Positions 15,945-25,322 are shown, counted from the stretch's first letter. The stretch is DNA of 64,000 bases from G965276675 sp965276675 (GCA_965276675.1 OZ255624.1:1302001-1366000); one strand, 5' to 3'. Numbers and translations: made by a program. The notes: generated by a model from the letters alone, not told the origin.

Positions 15945-17534
15945 ATGGCAACAACACCGGAAGTGCAGGAGAGCGAGGGAACCACTCCCACGGCAACGCC
16001 TTTTGTGGGCGATCGCCGCAAGGTCCGTTCTCACATTACGCAGAACGAAGCGCTGGTCTTTGAAAAATCGTCGCCGGGCAAGAAGGGCTATCGGCTGCCG
16101 CAACTGGATGTGCCGGAGGTGGATCCTGCGCAGTTGCTGGGGGCCGCCGTCCGTCAAGCGCCAGGCGAGCTGCCAGAGCTGAGCGAGATCGAGATCATCC
16201 GCCACTTCACGCGCCTCTCGACGTGGAACTATGCCATCGACCTCGGCATGTATCCGCTGGGCTCCTGCACCATGAAGTACAACCCGCGCGTGAACGAGTT
16301 CGTCTCGCGGCTGGAGGGCATCGCCGAGGCGCATCCCTATCAGCCGGAGTCGCTGTCACAGGGAGCGCTCGAGGTGATCCGCACGCTGCAGCGCTGCTTG
16401 ATCGAGATCACCGGCATGGACGCGATCACCATGCAGCCGGCCGCGGGAGCGCATGGTGAGTTCACCGGCATCCTGCTGACTCGCGCTTACCACCAGTCCA
16501 AAGGAAACCCGCGCAGGAAAGTCATCATCCCTGACTCCGCACATGGCACCAATCCGGCGACGGCTGCGATCTGCGGCTACGAGGTAGAGAACCTTCGCTC
16601 AAATGCGCATGGCATGGTCGACGTGGCACAACTCGCAAAAATCGTAACCGACGAGACTGCTGCGCTGATGCTTACGAATCCTTCCACCATCGGCGTCTTC
16701 GAGAGCGAGATTCATAAGATCGCTGACATCCTCCATGCCAAGGGCGCGCTGCTCTACATGGATGGCGCGAATATGAATGCGCTCTGCGGCAAGACCCGGC
16801 CCGGAGACTTCGGCGTGGATGTCATGCATTTGAACTTGCACAAGACCTTCTCGACGCCCCATGGCGGTGGCGGCCCGGGGTCGGGGCCGGTGGCGTGTAA
16901 GCGCATTCTGGAGCCATTCCTGCCCACGCCGGTGGTGGCCGAGAACCCGGATGGCACGCTACGGCTGGACTACGACCGTCCGGGGAGCGTCGGGCGCGTG
17001 CGCATGTTCTATGGCAACTTCGGCATGTTCGTGCGCGCGCTCGCGTACATCCTGGCCAACGGCCCCGATGGCCTGCGCCAGACCACCGAAGATGCGGTGC
17101 TGAACGCGAACTACATCCGCGCGAAGCTGGACGGCTACTACGAGCTGCCGTACAAGACTCCATCGATGCATGAGGTGGTCTTCAGCGACAAGAAGCAGCA
17201 AGCCAAGGGTGTGAAGACGGGTGATATCGCGAAGCGGCTCATCGACTATGGCTTCCATCCGTACACGGTTTCGTTCCCATTGATCGTGCCGGGCGCGCTG
17301 ATGATCGAGCCGACCGAGAGCGAGTCCAAGGAAGAGCTGGACCTGTTTATCGACGCGATGCGGCAGGTCGCACGTGAGGTTGAAGAGAATGCCGAAGTAG
17401 TGCTCTCCGCGCCGCACTCCACCCGTGTCTCCCGGCTCGACGAGACCACCGCGGCCCGCAAGCCGGTGCTGCGTTGGAAAGCGCCGGTAGCTAGCACACC
17501 GCTCGAAATCGACACGCCCGCGAAGGAGTGGTAG
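15945..17534 (+). CDS. gcvPB: Glycine dehydrogenase (decarboxylating) subunit 2
   Basis: The PLP-binding half of the glycine decarboxylase. At 529 residues it is somewhat longer than most GcvPB proteins, with extra sequence at both ends. The PLP lysine is in LNLHKTFSTPHGGGGPGSGP, and the SCTMKYNPRVNE and AAGAHGEFTG signatures are present. GGAG precedes the ATG by nine bases. Its stop overlaps the GTG of the next small gene. The L protein (dihydrolipoamide dehydrogenase) of the system is not in this window. Confidence 0.96.
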   Translation: MATTPEVQESEGTTPTATPFVGDRRKVRSHITQNEALVFEKSSPGKKGYRLPQLDVPEVDPAQLLGAAVRQAPGELPELSEIEIIRHFTRLSTWNYAIDLGMYPLGSCTMKYNPRVNEFVSRLEGIAEAHPYQPESLSQGALEVIRTLQRCLIEITGMDAITMQPAAGAHGEFTGILLTRAYHQSKGNPRRKVIIPDSAHGTNPATAAICGYEVENLRSNAHGMVDVAQLAKIVTDETAALMLTNPSTIGVFESEIHKIADILHAKGALLYMDGANMNALCGKTRPGDFGVDVMHLNLHKTFSTPHGGGGPGSGPVACKRILEPFLPTPVVAENPDGTLRLDYDRPGSVGRVRMFYGNFGMFVRALAYILANGPDGLRQTTEDAVLNANYIRAKLDGYYELPYKTPSMHEVVFSDKKQQAKGVKTGDIAKRLIDYGFHPYTVSFPLIVPGALMIEPTESESKEELDLFIDAMRQVAREVEENAEVVLSAPHSTRVSRLDETTAARKPVLRWKAPVASTPLEIDTPAKEW

Positions 17535-17824
17535 TGAGTGCACTCGATGAACGGCGGGATGAGCTGGAAAAATATGAGTTCATGATGGGTGCCGAGCGGG
17601 GGCGGCTGGCGGTCTCGCTTGATATGCTGACCGATGCGCTGATCCTGGTGGGGCAGCATGGGGTGTACTGCGTCTCCAGCCGCAATCCGACCAAGCCAGC
17701 GCTTGATCTGCAGGCGGTGCTCGATCAGATCAATGGCGCCAAGGAGCTCATACAATCGACGATGGCAGAGATCGAGAGAAAGAAGCGCTTAGCGGGTCAG
17801 CAGGTTAGCGAGTCAGCAAGTTAG
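17534..17824 (+). CDS. Small protein coupled to gcvPB
   Basis: A 96-residue protein of unknown function. A GTG overlapping the gcvPB stop (TAGTG) is the likely start, with AAGGAG five bases upstream; a GTG two codons earlier is possible. It is acidic and helical (LDERRDELEKYEFMM) with a single Cys and no membrane segment. The last ~10 codons fall in a 16-base tandem duplication (17789-17820) that also supplies the end of the frame. I do not recognise the family. Coupling suggests expression with the glycine decarboxylase, but a functional link is not shown. Confidence 0.7.
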   Translation: MSALDERRDELEKYEFMMGAERGRLAVSLDMLTDALILVGQHGVYCVSSRNPTKPALDLQAVLDQINGAKELIQSTMAEIERKKRLAGQQVSESAS

Positions 17825-17825
17825 C
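17789..17825. repeat. 16-bp tandem duplication at the end of the small gcv-linked gene
   Basis: TTAGCGGGTCAGCAGG (17789-17804) is followed directly by TTAGCGAGTCAGCAAG (17805-17820) and a partial TTAGC. Fourteen of sixteen positions agree. The third partial unit contains the TAG stop of the gene. Confidence 0.7.
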
Positions 17826-17867
17826 TTTCGTAGCCTGCCGAGCGGCACCGTAGTATGCTGGGAGCAC

Positions 17868-17944
17868 GCGCCCGTAGCTCAGATGGATAGAGCGATTGCC
17901 TCCGAAGCAATAGGTCGGAAGTTCGAGTCTTCCCGGGCGCACCA
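17868..17944 (+). tRNA. tRNA-Arg (CCG)
   Basis: A full cloverleaf can be read: acceptor GCGCCCG pairing with CGGGCGC, D arm GCTC/GAGC, anticodon stem ATTGC/GCAAT with loop CTCCGAA (anticodon CCG, reading CGG), T arm GGAAG/CTTCC with loop TTCGAGT, discriminator A, and an encoded CCA at 17942-17944. Confidence 0.96.
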
Positions 17945-17967
17945 TACCCCCCTCCCCTACTTTTGGG

Positions 17968-18075
17968 CTAAAGTCCTCCAAATACTAGACTTAGCTCTGG
18001 GGTCTCCGGCCAAAGTCCTCCATCTAAACGGGTTATGGGTAAAGTCCTGCAAGCATTGGACTTACGGTCCGTTTT
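17968..18075. repeat. AAAGTCCT-type intergenic repeat cluster
   Basis: AAAGTCCTCCA occurs at 17970-17980 and 18012-18022, and AAAGTCCTGC at 18041-18050. Between them lie inverted partners such as TAGACTTAGC and TGGACTTAC. The spacing is irregular (about 42 and 29 bases). The motif resembles the TAAGTCTTTT repeat at 7356-7460. It lies between the tRNA and the terminator of the S53 peptidase gene. Confidence 0.5.
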
Positions 18076-18154
18076 TCGGTCCTTGGTATCGGATTTGCTC
18101 TGATCGCTATATCCAGAGTACCGATTCCAGATTAAAACTACGCCACATGAGAGG

Positions 18155-18190
18155 CAAAAAAAGGGAGCAGGCCTGGAACCGGCCTGCCCC
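18155..18190 (-). terminator. Rho-independent terminator of the S53 peptidase gene
   Basis: Read on the minus strand, a GGGGCAGGCC/GGCCTGCTCC stem with a seven-base loop is followed by a run of T residues (the plus-strand A tract 18155-18162). It lies 21 bases after the stop of the peptidase gene. Confidence 0.85.
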
Positions 18191-18210
18191 TTTGCGAGTG
18201 CAGCGCGGAA

Positions 18211-20250
18211 TTACTTGGTGCCGGCCTCCTGAACGAAGGCTAAGCCGTTTGGTGTTCCATAGCCGGTGACGTTATCCCAGCCTGGGGCAACGACCAGAGA
18301 CGAATCGGTGCCGAAGCTCAGCACATACCAGGAACCGCTGCTGGCGTTCCAGAGCGCGCTAAAGAAGCTGGTCGTGTTCTGGAGTGGCTGGACCAGATCG
18401 CTTTGCGAGTAGTAGGTGGGACCGGTGGTGTTGAAGATGACACCGGCGGGGTTGGTGGGCACGGAGATAGGGAGAACGTCCGAGACCGCGTTAGAGGACA
18501 TGCGGGAGACGATCGGAGCAGCCTGCCCGAGGTTCCGGCCCGCGGCCTGATTGGCCAGTGCCCAGATGCCGGAGAAGACCGGGCAAGCGACACTGGTGCC
18601 GCCATAGACGGAGACGCTCGTTACGCCATTTGCGGGGTTGGTGGAGATGATTTCAACACCGGTGTATGGGTCGGCAATGGCCGAGACATCCGGCTGCTGA
18701 CGACCAGTACCTGGCAGGCCTGACTGGTACCCAGGCTTGGCGAAGTAGGCACTCTGCCCGCCACCCGCGCCGCCGATGAAACCGAAGTTGATCGGCGCCG
18801 GCAGCGAGTTGGAGGTGCCACGCACGGTGAGGCGCGTGTAGTTGTTGCCCCAGCCGGTCGTACCCACCAGCTGGTTCTTGGAGGTGACATTGACGGTGGT
18901 GCCGCCTACGGAGGTTGCGTAAGGCGAGTCGGAGGGCACGCTAACGGTGACCTGCTTGGCGCTGGTGGCGGCAAAGTCACCACTGTCACCCGAGGAGAAG
19001 TTCACGGAGATGCCAAGAGCGGCGCCAAACTCGGAAAGGGCATTCCAGATCTCGAGATCCGCCTGGCCCGTGCCGGACTCGTAGCTACCATAGCTGTTGG
19101 AGATGTTGTTGCCAAGGTGGCGGGTAATCCCGAAGGCAACCGCCGCCTGGAGGTCGGAGTAGGAGTTGGTGGCCGCTTCCAGCAGGACGATCTTTGCATT
19201 GGGGGCCATGGCGTGCGCCCACTCTACGTCGATGGAGGTCTCATCCACCCAGCCTGCCGCCAGGGGATCCGTATAGTCCGGCGGCCCGCTCGGTTGATAG
19301 ATCTGGAAGTTGGAGGAGTCGAGTGCCGGAAGGCCATTCAGCTGCGAGAAGATGTTGGCATCCTGCTGAATGGTTTGGGAGCCCCAGGCATCCACGATGA
19401 CGATGGTTTGTCCCTGACCCGTGAAGCCCGCCTGATAGACGGACGACATGCCATACGCCGCCTGCACCTGAGAGGCAGAGTAGCCGCACGGTGACAGGGT
19501 TCCTAGCTGCGTGTTGGTGATGGGCGCGCCGTACCCGTTGCCATAGTACGTACCGACAGGCAGCGCACCGTTGGGCGAGGTGAAGGTGTGGGCGGCGGGG
19601 TTGGTAAAGCAGTCGCCCGAGTAGAAGATCCCGTTTGCCTTTGCCTTGGCAAGGCTGATGCTCTTAAACGGGCGGCCGGTCTCGGGATTGATCGCCCTTT
19701 GGAGATAAGGCTGCATACGCTGTTGCGTCAGGCCACTCACATGCGAGACCAGGGTTTGCGCCGCGCCGCTCATACTGGGCGTGACTGTGGCCGCGCGGAC
19801 TGCCTGGCCATTTACCTGGAAGCTGCTGAGCTTGGTATTGAAGGCTGACTGCATCTGGCCTACGGTGCCGCGGGTCTTGACCGAGAGATTGTTCTCATCC
19901 ACCGAGGTGACCGTGAGTCCCTCTTTCGCGAGCTGGTTCTTGACGGTCGCGACTTCAGCGGCTGTCGGATTGTATTTTGCTAGCTCCGCGGTGGTCATCC
20001 ATTTGTGATAAGTCGGTGAGCCTGGTTCGTAGAGCTTCTCTACGGCGGCATCCAGCCCGGCTTTGTTGTGGAGCTTAAGCCAGACAGTGGCTTCGACGAC
20101 CTTGTTGGTGTTTTCCGGTGAGACGCTTGTCGCTTGCGCGAGCTCCGTCGGCAGCTTCTGAGCATGCGTTGCGAGCGGCGCGACGAACGATAATGCGAGT
20201 GGCAGGGTTGAGGCTACGCCCAGCTTTTTCAATGTGCGGCGGTATGTCAT
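18211..20250 (-). CDS. Secreted S53 family peptidase (kumamolisin/sedolisin type) with activation propeptide
   Basis: A serine-carboxyl peptidase predicted to be exported and active at acid pH. From the ATG at 20250, preceded by AAGGA, it has 679 residues; two more ATGs lie upstream in frame. A signal peptide (LGVASTLPLALSFVAPLATHA) is followed by the pro-kumamolisin activation domain (about 40-200). The catalytic Glu and Asp are in WVDETSIDVEWAHA, the oxyanion Asp in SSGDSGD, and the nucleophile Ser in GGTSVACPVFSG. Such peptidases are common in soil Acidobacteria. It is monocistronic and has its own terminator. Confidence 0.93.
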   Translation of the reverse strand: MTYRRTLKKLGVASTLPLALSFVAPLATHAQKLPTELAQATSVSPENTNKVVEATVWLKLHNKAGLDAAVEKLYEPGSPTYHKWMTTAELAKYNPTAAEVATVKNQLAKEGLTVTSVDENNLSVKTRGTVGQMQSAFNTKLSSFQVNGQAVRAATVTPSMSGAAQTLVSHVSGLTQQRMQPYLQRAINPETGRPFKSISLAKAKANGIFYSGDCFTNPAAHTFTSPNGALPVGTYYGNGYGAPITNTQLGTLSPCGYSASQVQAAYGMSSVYQAGFTGQGQTIVIVDAWGSQTIQQDANIFSQLNGLPALDSSNFQIYQPSGPPDYTDPLAAGWVDETSIDVEWAHAMAPNAKIVLLEAATNSYSDLQAAVAFGITRHLGNNISNSYGSYESGTGQADLEIWNALSEFGAALGISVNFSSGDSGDFAATSAKQVTVSVPSDSPYATSVGGTTVNVTSKNQLVGTTGWGNNYTRLTVRGTSNSLPAPINFGFIGGAGGGQSAYFAKPGYQSGLPGTGRQQPDVSAIADPYTGVEIISTNPANGVTSVSVYGGTSVACPVFSGIWALANQAAGRNLGQAAPIVSRMSSNAVSDVLPISVPTNPAGVIFNTTGPTYYSQSDLVQPLQNTTSFFSALWNASSGSWYVLSFGTDSSLVVAPGWDNVTGYGTPNGLAFVQEAGTK

Positions 20251-20579
20251 GGCCATCCTTTTTCCGTTAAGCAAACCGAAGAATGTGCTGGCGCCACGGC
20301 GCGAAGGCCGAACCCGGCAGCACGAAACGAAGGAGCGAACTACGTAACTCTGATCGGAAACTGAGGGAGTTGGAGCCTTGGATCTTACTCAAGGTGAGGG
20401 AACAAGGACGGCAGGTGGACAAGGGATCTAAGTACAGCAAAACCGGTCTGAATGCCGGGCACCATGTATATCCATTTTTTGTGAGCGAATCAAGGCTATT
20501 TGGAGGAAATCTTGGAGTCCATAACGCTATTACTTTAGGGCAAACTTTCGCGCAGACGTAGTTGCAGATAAGCCAATAG
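20251..20579. other. Intergenic region without a recognised element
   Basis: This 329-base space lies between the peptidase start and the msrA terminator. A 92-codon open frame on the plus strand (20283-20561) lacks a ribosome-binding site and any family resemblance and is not called. The promoter of the peptidase should lie here, but no convincing -35/-10 pair was picked out. Confidence 0.5.
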
Positions 20580-20604
20580 AAAGCGGCGCCAGAAGCACCG
20601 CTTT
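20580..20604 (-). terminator. Likely terminator of msrA
   Basis: AAAGCGG (20580-20586) pairs exactly with CCGCTTT (20598-20604) across an 11-base loop that can pair further (GGTGC with GCGCC). It lies 22 bases after the msrA stop. The T tract following on the minus strand is short, so efficiency is uncertain. Confidence 0.6.
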
Positions 20605-20625
20605 AGGTTAAGATTGCGAGCCGAA

Positions 20626-21096
20626 CTAAACGTGGCAGGAGACAGCGCCACGCTTTTCGAGATACTTCTGGTGGTACTCCTCGGCGCGCCAGAAGGTCTC
20701 GGCTGGGACTACTTGCGTGGCGATGGGGCGCGAAAAGCGCTTCTCCGCTGTCAGCTTTTGAATCACCTGCCTGGCTGCGGTCTCCTGCTCCGGCGAGTGA
20801 TAGAAGACGGCAGTGCGGTACTGTGAGCCCCAGTCGGGACCTTGGCGGTTGACCTGTGTGGGGTCGTGCAGCTCGAAGAAGAGGTCGAGTAACTGCGTGT
20901 AGCTGACCTTCCCGGGGTCAAAGGTGAGCTCTACGACTTCTGCGTGGCCGGTACGGTCCGTGCAGACGTCCTTGTACGAGGGTTTTTCGAGGGCCCCACC
21001 CTCATAACCCACAGCCGTCTCACTGACGCCCGGCACCTGAGCGAATCGCGCCTCGACACCCCAAAAGCATCCCGCGCCAAACGTTGCTTTTTCCAT
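20626..21096 (-). CDS. msrA: Peptide-methionine (S)-S-oxide reductase
   Basis: MsrA reduces methionine-S-sulfoxide in proteins, repairing oxidative damage. The 156-residue protein has the active-site GCFWG near its start (Cys10), the VGYEGG motif, and GHAEVVELTFDP and DPTQVNRQGPDWGSQYRT as in the family. A second Cys close to the C-terminus (SCHV) could act as the resolving Cys. It is monocistronic. Confidence 0.96.
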   Translation of the reverse strand: MEKATFGAGCFWGVEARFAQVPGVSETAVGYEGGALEKPSYKDVCTDRTGHAEVVELTFDPGKVSYTQLLDLFFELHDPTQVNRQGPDWGSQYRTAVFYHSPEQETAARQVIQKLTAEKRFSRPIATQVVPAETFWRAEEYHQKYLEKRGAVSCHV

Positions 21097-21291
21097 AATT
21101 CCTCCGCAGTGTTGGATGCTCCAGCCTAAGCGTGTGGCTCAGGTAACCGTTTTTGGGATCCATACACCTCGCCACAACCGCCCGCCGGTTCGCCGAGGGT
21201 GCCTAACGCGATTCTTCTTTGAACGCCGCACACGTTTGTGTGCACGCTCGCGTTATAGTTTTCTTGGCGATTCTCACGACCTGGCTCGGGC

Positions 21292-22578
21292 GTGGCAAAA
21301 AACGATTCACAATCCAGCCGTGCGGCGGCTCTCGCGGACAACGAGGACTTCGATGAGGTCTCGCGTTCGCGGACGTTAGCACAGGCAGCTCTCAAGCCGC
21401 GCTCTGCTCGCTCGACCCCCGATCGTTCAATTACCGATCGCTCGACTTGGGGGGAGGCCGGGAGCGCCGGCACCCGCCTGCGCCCAACTGCGACCGCTGC
21501 ACCCGAAACGGACGACGGTGACTACCTCAGAGCGCGCCAACGCGTCCCGGTGCGCCCCAGCTTCTTTCCCCGCAGCCGGATCGGGCGGGCGCTCTTCGGC
21601 CTGGGTGCGGCCCTGCTGCTTGCTGCTCTGGTCTTTGCGTTTCTGGCGATTCGCCACTTCTTCGAGCACGACCCGCGCTTCCAGATCGGCTCGGCTTCTT
21701 CGATCCAGATCCTCGGCAACAGCCAGGTGACGCGTCCAGAGCTGCTGGCGGTCTTCGGCGGCGACATTGGCCGCAATATTTTTTTTGTCCCGTTGAGCGC
21801 ACGCCGGGCGGAGCTCGAGGCGCTGCCCTGGGTGCAGCATGCGACGGTGATGCGCCTCTTGCCCGATCAGCTCCGCGTGGCGATCACGGAACGCACACCG
21901 GTCGCCTTCATCCGCAATGGCAATCATATCGGCCTAGTGGACGCCGAAGGCGTGGTGCTCTCCATGCCGCCGTCGATGATGGCAGCCAAGCATTACTCAT
22001 TTCCCGTAGTCACCGGGATTGCCGCAAGCGACGACGCGCAGGGGCGGGCGCGGCATATGCACGACTACGAGCGGTTCGTGGGGGATCTTGACCAGACCGG
22101 CGCCCAGGTCTCGGAACAGTTGAGCGAGGTCGACCTTTCTGATCCAGAGGACATCCGCGCCGTTCTGCCCTCGGCCGGGTCGGACATTCTGGTGCACTTC
22201 GGCGACGAGAACTTCGCGGAGCGGTACCGCACCTACCAGGAGCACCTACCCGGATGGAAGGCGCAGTATCCGCACCTGGCCGCCGTGGATCTGCGCTATG
22301 CACACCAGACGGTGCTGGAGATGGCCAAGGGATATGGCGAGGCAAAGCCGGATGAAGCAGGCGCTGGAGACGGCGCCCCTGGTGAGAGACGGCAGCCTAG
22401 CCTGGTCGCGGCCCGGGCAGCTGCGCGCACCGCGGCGGCTAAATCGGCCCGGCGGCCTGCGGCGGCATTGGCTCGGCCTGCGGCAGCATCGGCAAAGGGC
22501 AGGAGGCACGCAACGGCACATGCGGTGCGGTCAAAGGCGTCGATAGTGACAAAAGGGAAAGGAGCGGGCCGAGGGTGA
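21292..22578 (+). CDS. ftsQ: Cell division protein FtsQ with long basic C-terminal tail
   Basis: FtsQ is a bitopic divisome protein linking early and late division proteins. The start is probably GTG. A ~95-residue cytoplasmic segment is followed by one membrane span (ALFGLGAALLLAALVFAFLA) and a POTRA domain (IQILGNSQVTRPELLAVFG), then the FtsQ domain with PWVQHATVMRLLPDQLRVAI and ERTPVAFIRNG. The last ~70 residues are Ala/Arg/Lys-rich and histone-like, absent from typical FtsQ, making the protein 428 residues instead of about 280. Its stop overlaps ftsA, placing it in the division cluster. Confidence 0.9.
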   Translation: MAKNDSQSSRAAALADNEDFDEVSRSRTLAQAALKPRSARSTPDRSITDRSTWGEAGSAGTRLRPTATAAPETDDGDYLRARQRVPVRPSFFPRSRIGRALFGLGAALLLAALVFAFLAIRHFFEHDPRFQIGSASSIQILGNSQVTRPELLAVFGGDIGRNIFFVPLSARRAELEALPWVQHATVMRLLPDQLRVAITERTPVAFIRNGNHIGLVDAEGVVLSMPPSMMAAKHYSFPVVTGIAASDDAQGRARHMHDYERFVGDLDQTGAQVSEQLSEVDLSDPEDIRAVLPSAGSDILVHFGDENFAERYRTYQEHLPGWKAQYPHLAAVDLRYAHQTVLEMAKGYGEAKPDEAGAGDGAPGERRQPSLVAARAAARTAAAKSARRPAAALARPAAASAKGRRHATAHAVRSKASIVTKGKGAGRG

Positions 22579-23798
22579 GCATGGAGCAAAAGCCAGAAGG
22601 GTTGATCACGGTGCTGGACGCGGGCAGCTCCAAGATCCGGGTGCTGGTGGCGGAGCTGAACGACGGCGCGCTGCGCTATCGCGGCCACGGCGTGGTCCAG
22701 GCCAGGGGCATGCGCAAGGGCCTGATCGCTGACCTGGGCCCGGCGGCGAAGTCGATCATCCACGCCGCCGACGAGGCAGAGCAGTCGGCACACGCCGTGA
22801 TCGCCCAGTGCGTCGCGGGCATTGGCGGCCCCCATGTGAGGGGGGTCAACAGCCGGGGAGGCATCAGCCTGGGGACGCGGCTGCGCGAGATCACGCGCGA
22901 CGATGTCCGGTCGGCGGTCGACCGGGCGCGGTCCGTTTCGCTACCGACGGAGCGGGAGGTCATTCACCTGCTGCCGCAGCAGTTCATTTTGGACGAGCAG
23001 CCCGGCATTCATGACCCCGTGGGCATGGTCGGCAACCGGCTGGAGGTGAACCTGCATATCTCCACCTGCTCGGCTAGCGCGGCGCAGAGCATCGTGACCT
23101 GCGCAAACAAGGCGGGGCTGGAGGTGACAGATACGATCTTTGAGGGTATCGCGGCGGCCGAGGCGACAGTCTCCGCCGATGAGCGCGAGCTGGGTGTCTG
23201 CCTGATCGATATTGGCGCCGGCTCGACCGAGGTGGTGGTCTTCTTTGAAGGATCGGTCGCGCACACGGCCGTGGTTCCGATCGGCGGCGACCATTTCACA
23301 AATGACCTGGCGGTCGGACTTCACGTCTGTGCCGAAGAGGCCGAGTTTCTAAAGATCAACTATGGCAATTGCGTGGTAACGGCGGTTCCGTCATCAGCAG
23401 AGGTTGAGATCAGCGGCACACCAGGACATCCCACGCGGATCGTCTCGCAGCGGTCTATCTCGGAGATCCTAGAGCCCAGGGCGCGCGAGCTCTTTCATAT
23501 GATCCGGGATAATCTGCGCCAGGGTGGGGTGTTGGAGGCGCTGGGAGCTGGCTGCATCGTGACCGGCGGAGGCGCCCGGCTCGGCGGTTTACTGGAGGTG
23601 ACCGAGAGCTTGCTCCGTGTGCCGGCGCGCGTCGGCTACCCGGTGCCCCTCTCACGCATGCCCGAGGATCTGATCATGCCCGAGTTTGCCACCGCCATTG
23701 GTATGCTGCTGTATACCCACCGGACAGGCGTGCTGCGGGCCGCGGAAGACCACGGATTGCGGGCCAAGCTGCGGGCCATCTTTGCGGGAAGTCTTTAA
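22575..23798 (+). CDS. ftsA: Cell division protein FtsA
   Basis: FtsA is an actin-like ATPase that ties FtsZ filaments to the membrane. The 407-residue protein has the phosphate-1 motif VLDAGSSKIRVLV near the start, phosphate-2 CLIDIGAGSTEVVVF, and the adenosine motif ALGAGCIVTGGGARLGG. It begins at a GTG overlapping the ftsQ stop; an ATG two codons on is an alternative. A typical amphipathic C-terminal helix is suggested by AKLRAIFAGSL. ftsZ follows after about 75 bases. Confidence 0.96.
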   Translation: MSMEQKPEGLITVLDAGSSKIRVLVAELNDGALRYRGHGVVQARGMRKGLIADLGPAAKSIIHAADEAEQSAHAVIAQCVAGIGGPHVRGVNSRGGISLGTRLREITRDDVRSAVDRARSVSLPTEREVIHLLPQQFILDEQPGIHDPVGMVGNRLEVNLHISTCSASAAQSIVTCANKAGLEVTDTIFEGIAAAEATVSADERELGVCLIDIGAGSTEVVVFFEGSVAHTAVVPIGGDHFTNDLAVGLHVCAEEAEFLKINYGNCVVTAVPSSAEVEISGTPGHPTRIVSQRSISEILEPRARELFHMIRDNLRQGGVLEALGAGCIVTGGGARLGGLLEVTESLLRVPARVGYPVPLSRMPEDLIMPEFATAIGMLLYTHRTGVLRAAEDHGLRAKLRAIFAGSL

Positions 23799-23873
23799 GT
23801 GTCTGCCGTAAGCAGCTGTTATGACAAAGTTTAGGACGAGTTTGGAAACCAGAGTTAGTGTAGGAATGGAGTG

Positions 23874-25322
23874 ATGGAGACGATGAGCAATCCCGAAGAA
23901 ATCCGGATTCAGTACAACGATGAGATCCCCACCGGCGCGAAGATCAAGGTGATTGGCGTGGGGGGCGGGGGCGGCAACGCCGTAAACCGCATGATCGCGG
24001 CCAACCTGGTTGGCGTGGAGTTTATTGCCGCCAATACAGACGTGCAGGCCTTGCAGCTCTCGCAGGCACCGGTCAAGCTGCAGTTGGGCGTCAAGCTGAC
24101 GGCCGGGCTGGGCGCGGGGGCGAATCCCGATGTGGGAAGACGGGCGGCGCTTGAAGATTCAGAAAAGATTATTGAAGCGCTGGAAGGGGCCGACATGGTC
24201 TTTGTGACCACGGGACTTGGCGGCGGCACAGGAACGGGTGCGGCTCCGGTGATTGCGTCGCTGGCGAGCGAGATGGGCGCCCTTACGGTGGCGGTCGTCA
24301 CGCGTCCCTTCGGCTTTGAGGGGAAGCGGCGGATGCAGCAGGCGGAGCGTGGCATGCAGGAACTGCTCGATGCGGTCGACACCATGATCGTGATCCCGAA
24401 CGAAAAACTGCTTGCTGTTGCCAAAGATGCCGGCTTCTTTGAATCCTTCCGGGTCGCCGACGACGTACTTCGACAGGGGGTGCAGGGCATCTCGGACATT
24501 ATCACCATCCCGGGCATCATCAATCGCGACTTTGCCGACGTGAAGACGACGATGTCCGGCATGGGCTACGCCGTGATGGGTACGGCAGTACGCGGAGGCG
24601 CTAACCGGGCGGTGGAGGCTGCGCAGGCGGCGATGGCCTCTCCCTTGCTGGAAGCGGGTGCGATCGACGGAGCGAAAGGGATCCTCATCAATATCAGTGG
24701 ATCGAGCTCGCTCAAACTGAGTGAGGTAAATGAAGCTTCGATGCTGATTCAGGACGCAGCGCACGAGGATGCGAACATCATCTTCGGCGCCGTGCTGGAC
24801 GAGTCGATGGGAGACGAGGTCAAGATTACGGTCATCGCAACCGGCTTCCGGCAGGGCATGCCGGCACGCCGCACCCGGGTAGTCGATGCCGAGCTTTCCC
24901 CGGCGGCCGCACCGTTTGTCAGCGTGGAACCAAGGCCGTCCGTACCGCGCTTTGCGAGCGAGGTGGCGAACGAGGCGGGGCAGCGGGCGGAGTCTTTTAG
25001 CTCCGGCTTTGGAGCAGGGGCGGCGACGCCGGTCTTCCAGTCCTTTGGCGGGGCAGCATTCGGTGGGGAAGCATTTGGCGGTACGGTGGGCGAGGGTGAG
25101 CACGAACGGGACGCAGAGAACGATCGTGAGCCAGCCCCGGCGAGAGATGAGGATCGGGCGATTGGCGGCTTTCTCGACGACCTCGCGGACGGGGAGCATC
25201 GGGTGGGAACGGTGCGTACCCATGAAACGCAGGCCGCGGACGCTCAAGCATTCCGTACGGAGGAGGAAGAGCATCTGGAGCAGCTCGACATCCCAGCTTT
25301 CATGCGGAACGGGAATCGCTAG
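23874..25322 (+). CDS. ftsZ: Cell division protein FtsZ
   Basis: FtsZ is the tubulin-like GTPase of the division ring. The protein has about 482 residues. It carries the tubulin signature GGGTGTGAAPVIA, the N-terminal IKVIGVGGGGGNAVNRM and the C-terminal binding peptide LDIPAFMRNGNR. Between the folded domain (to about 320) and the terminal peptide lies a long Gly/Ala/Phe- then acid-rich linker. Start codons at 23871 (GTG), 23874 and 23883 are all possible; TAGGA favours 23874. No terminator is obvious downstream. Confidence 0.97.
   Translation: METMSNPEEIRIQYNDEIPTGAKIKVIGVGGGGGNAVNRMIAANLVGVEFIAANTDVQALQLSQAPVKLQLGVKLTAGLGAGANPDVGRRAALEDSEKIIEALEGADMVFVTTGLGGGTGTGAAPVIASLASEMGALTVAVVTRPFGFEGKRRMQQAERGMQELLDAVDTMIVIPNEKLLAVAKDAGFFESFRVADDVLRQGVQGISDIITIPGIINRDFADVKTTMSGMGYAVMGTAVRGGANRAVEAAQAAMASPLLEAGAIDGAKGILINISGSSSLKLSEVNEASMLIQDAAHEDANIIFGAVLDESMGDEVKITVIATGFRQGMPARRTRVVDAELSPAAAPFVSVEPRPSVPRFASEVANEAGQRAESFSSGFGAGAATPVFQSFGGAAFGGEAFGGTVGEGEHERDAENDREPAPARDEDRAIGGFLDDLADGEHRVGTVRTHETQAADAQAFRTEEEEHLEQLDIPAFMRNGNR

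Noticed and set aside
20283..20561. A 92-codon plus-strand frame upstream of msrA's terminator
   Set aside because: No start signal, no motif, and atypical residue composition; the region is better read as the peptidase promoter space.
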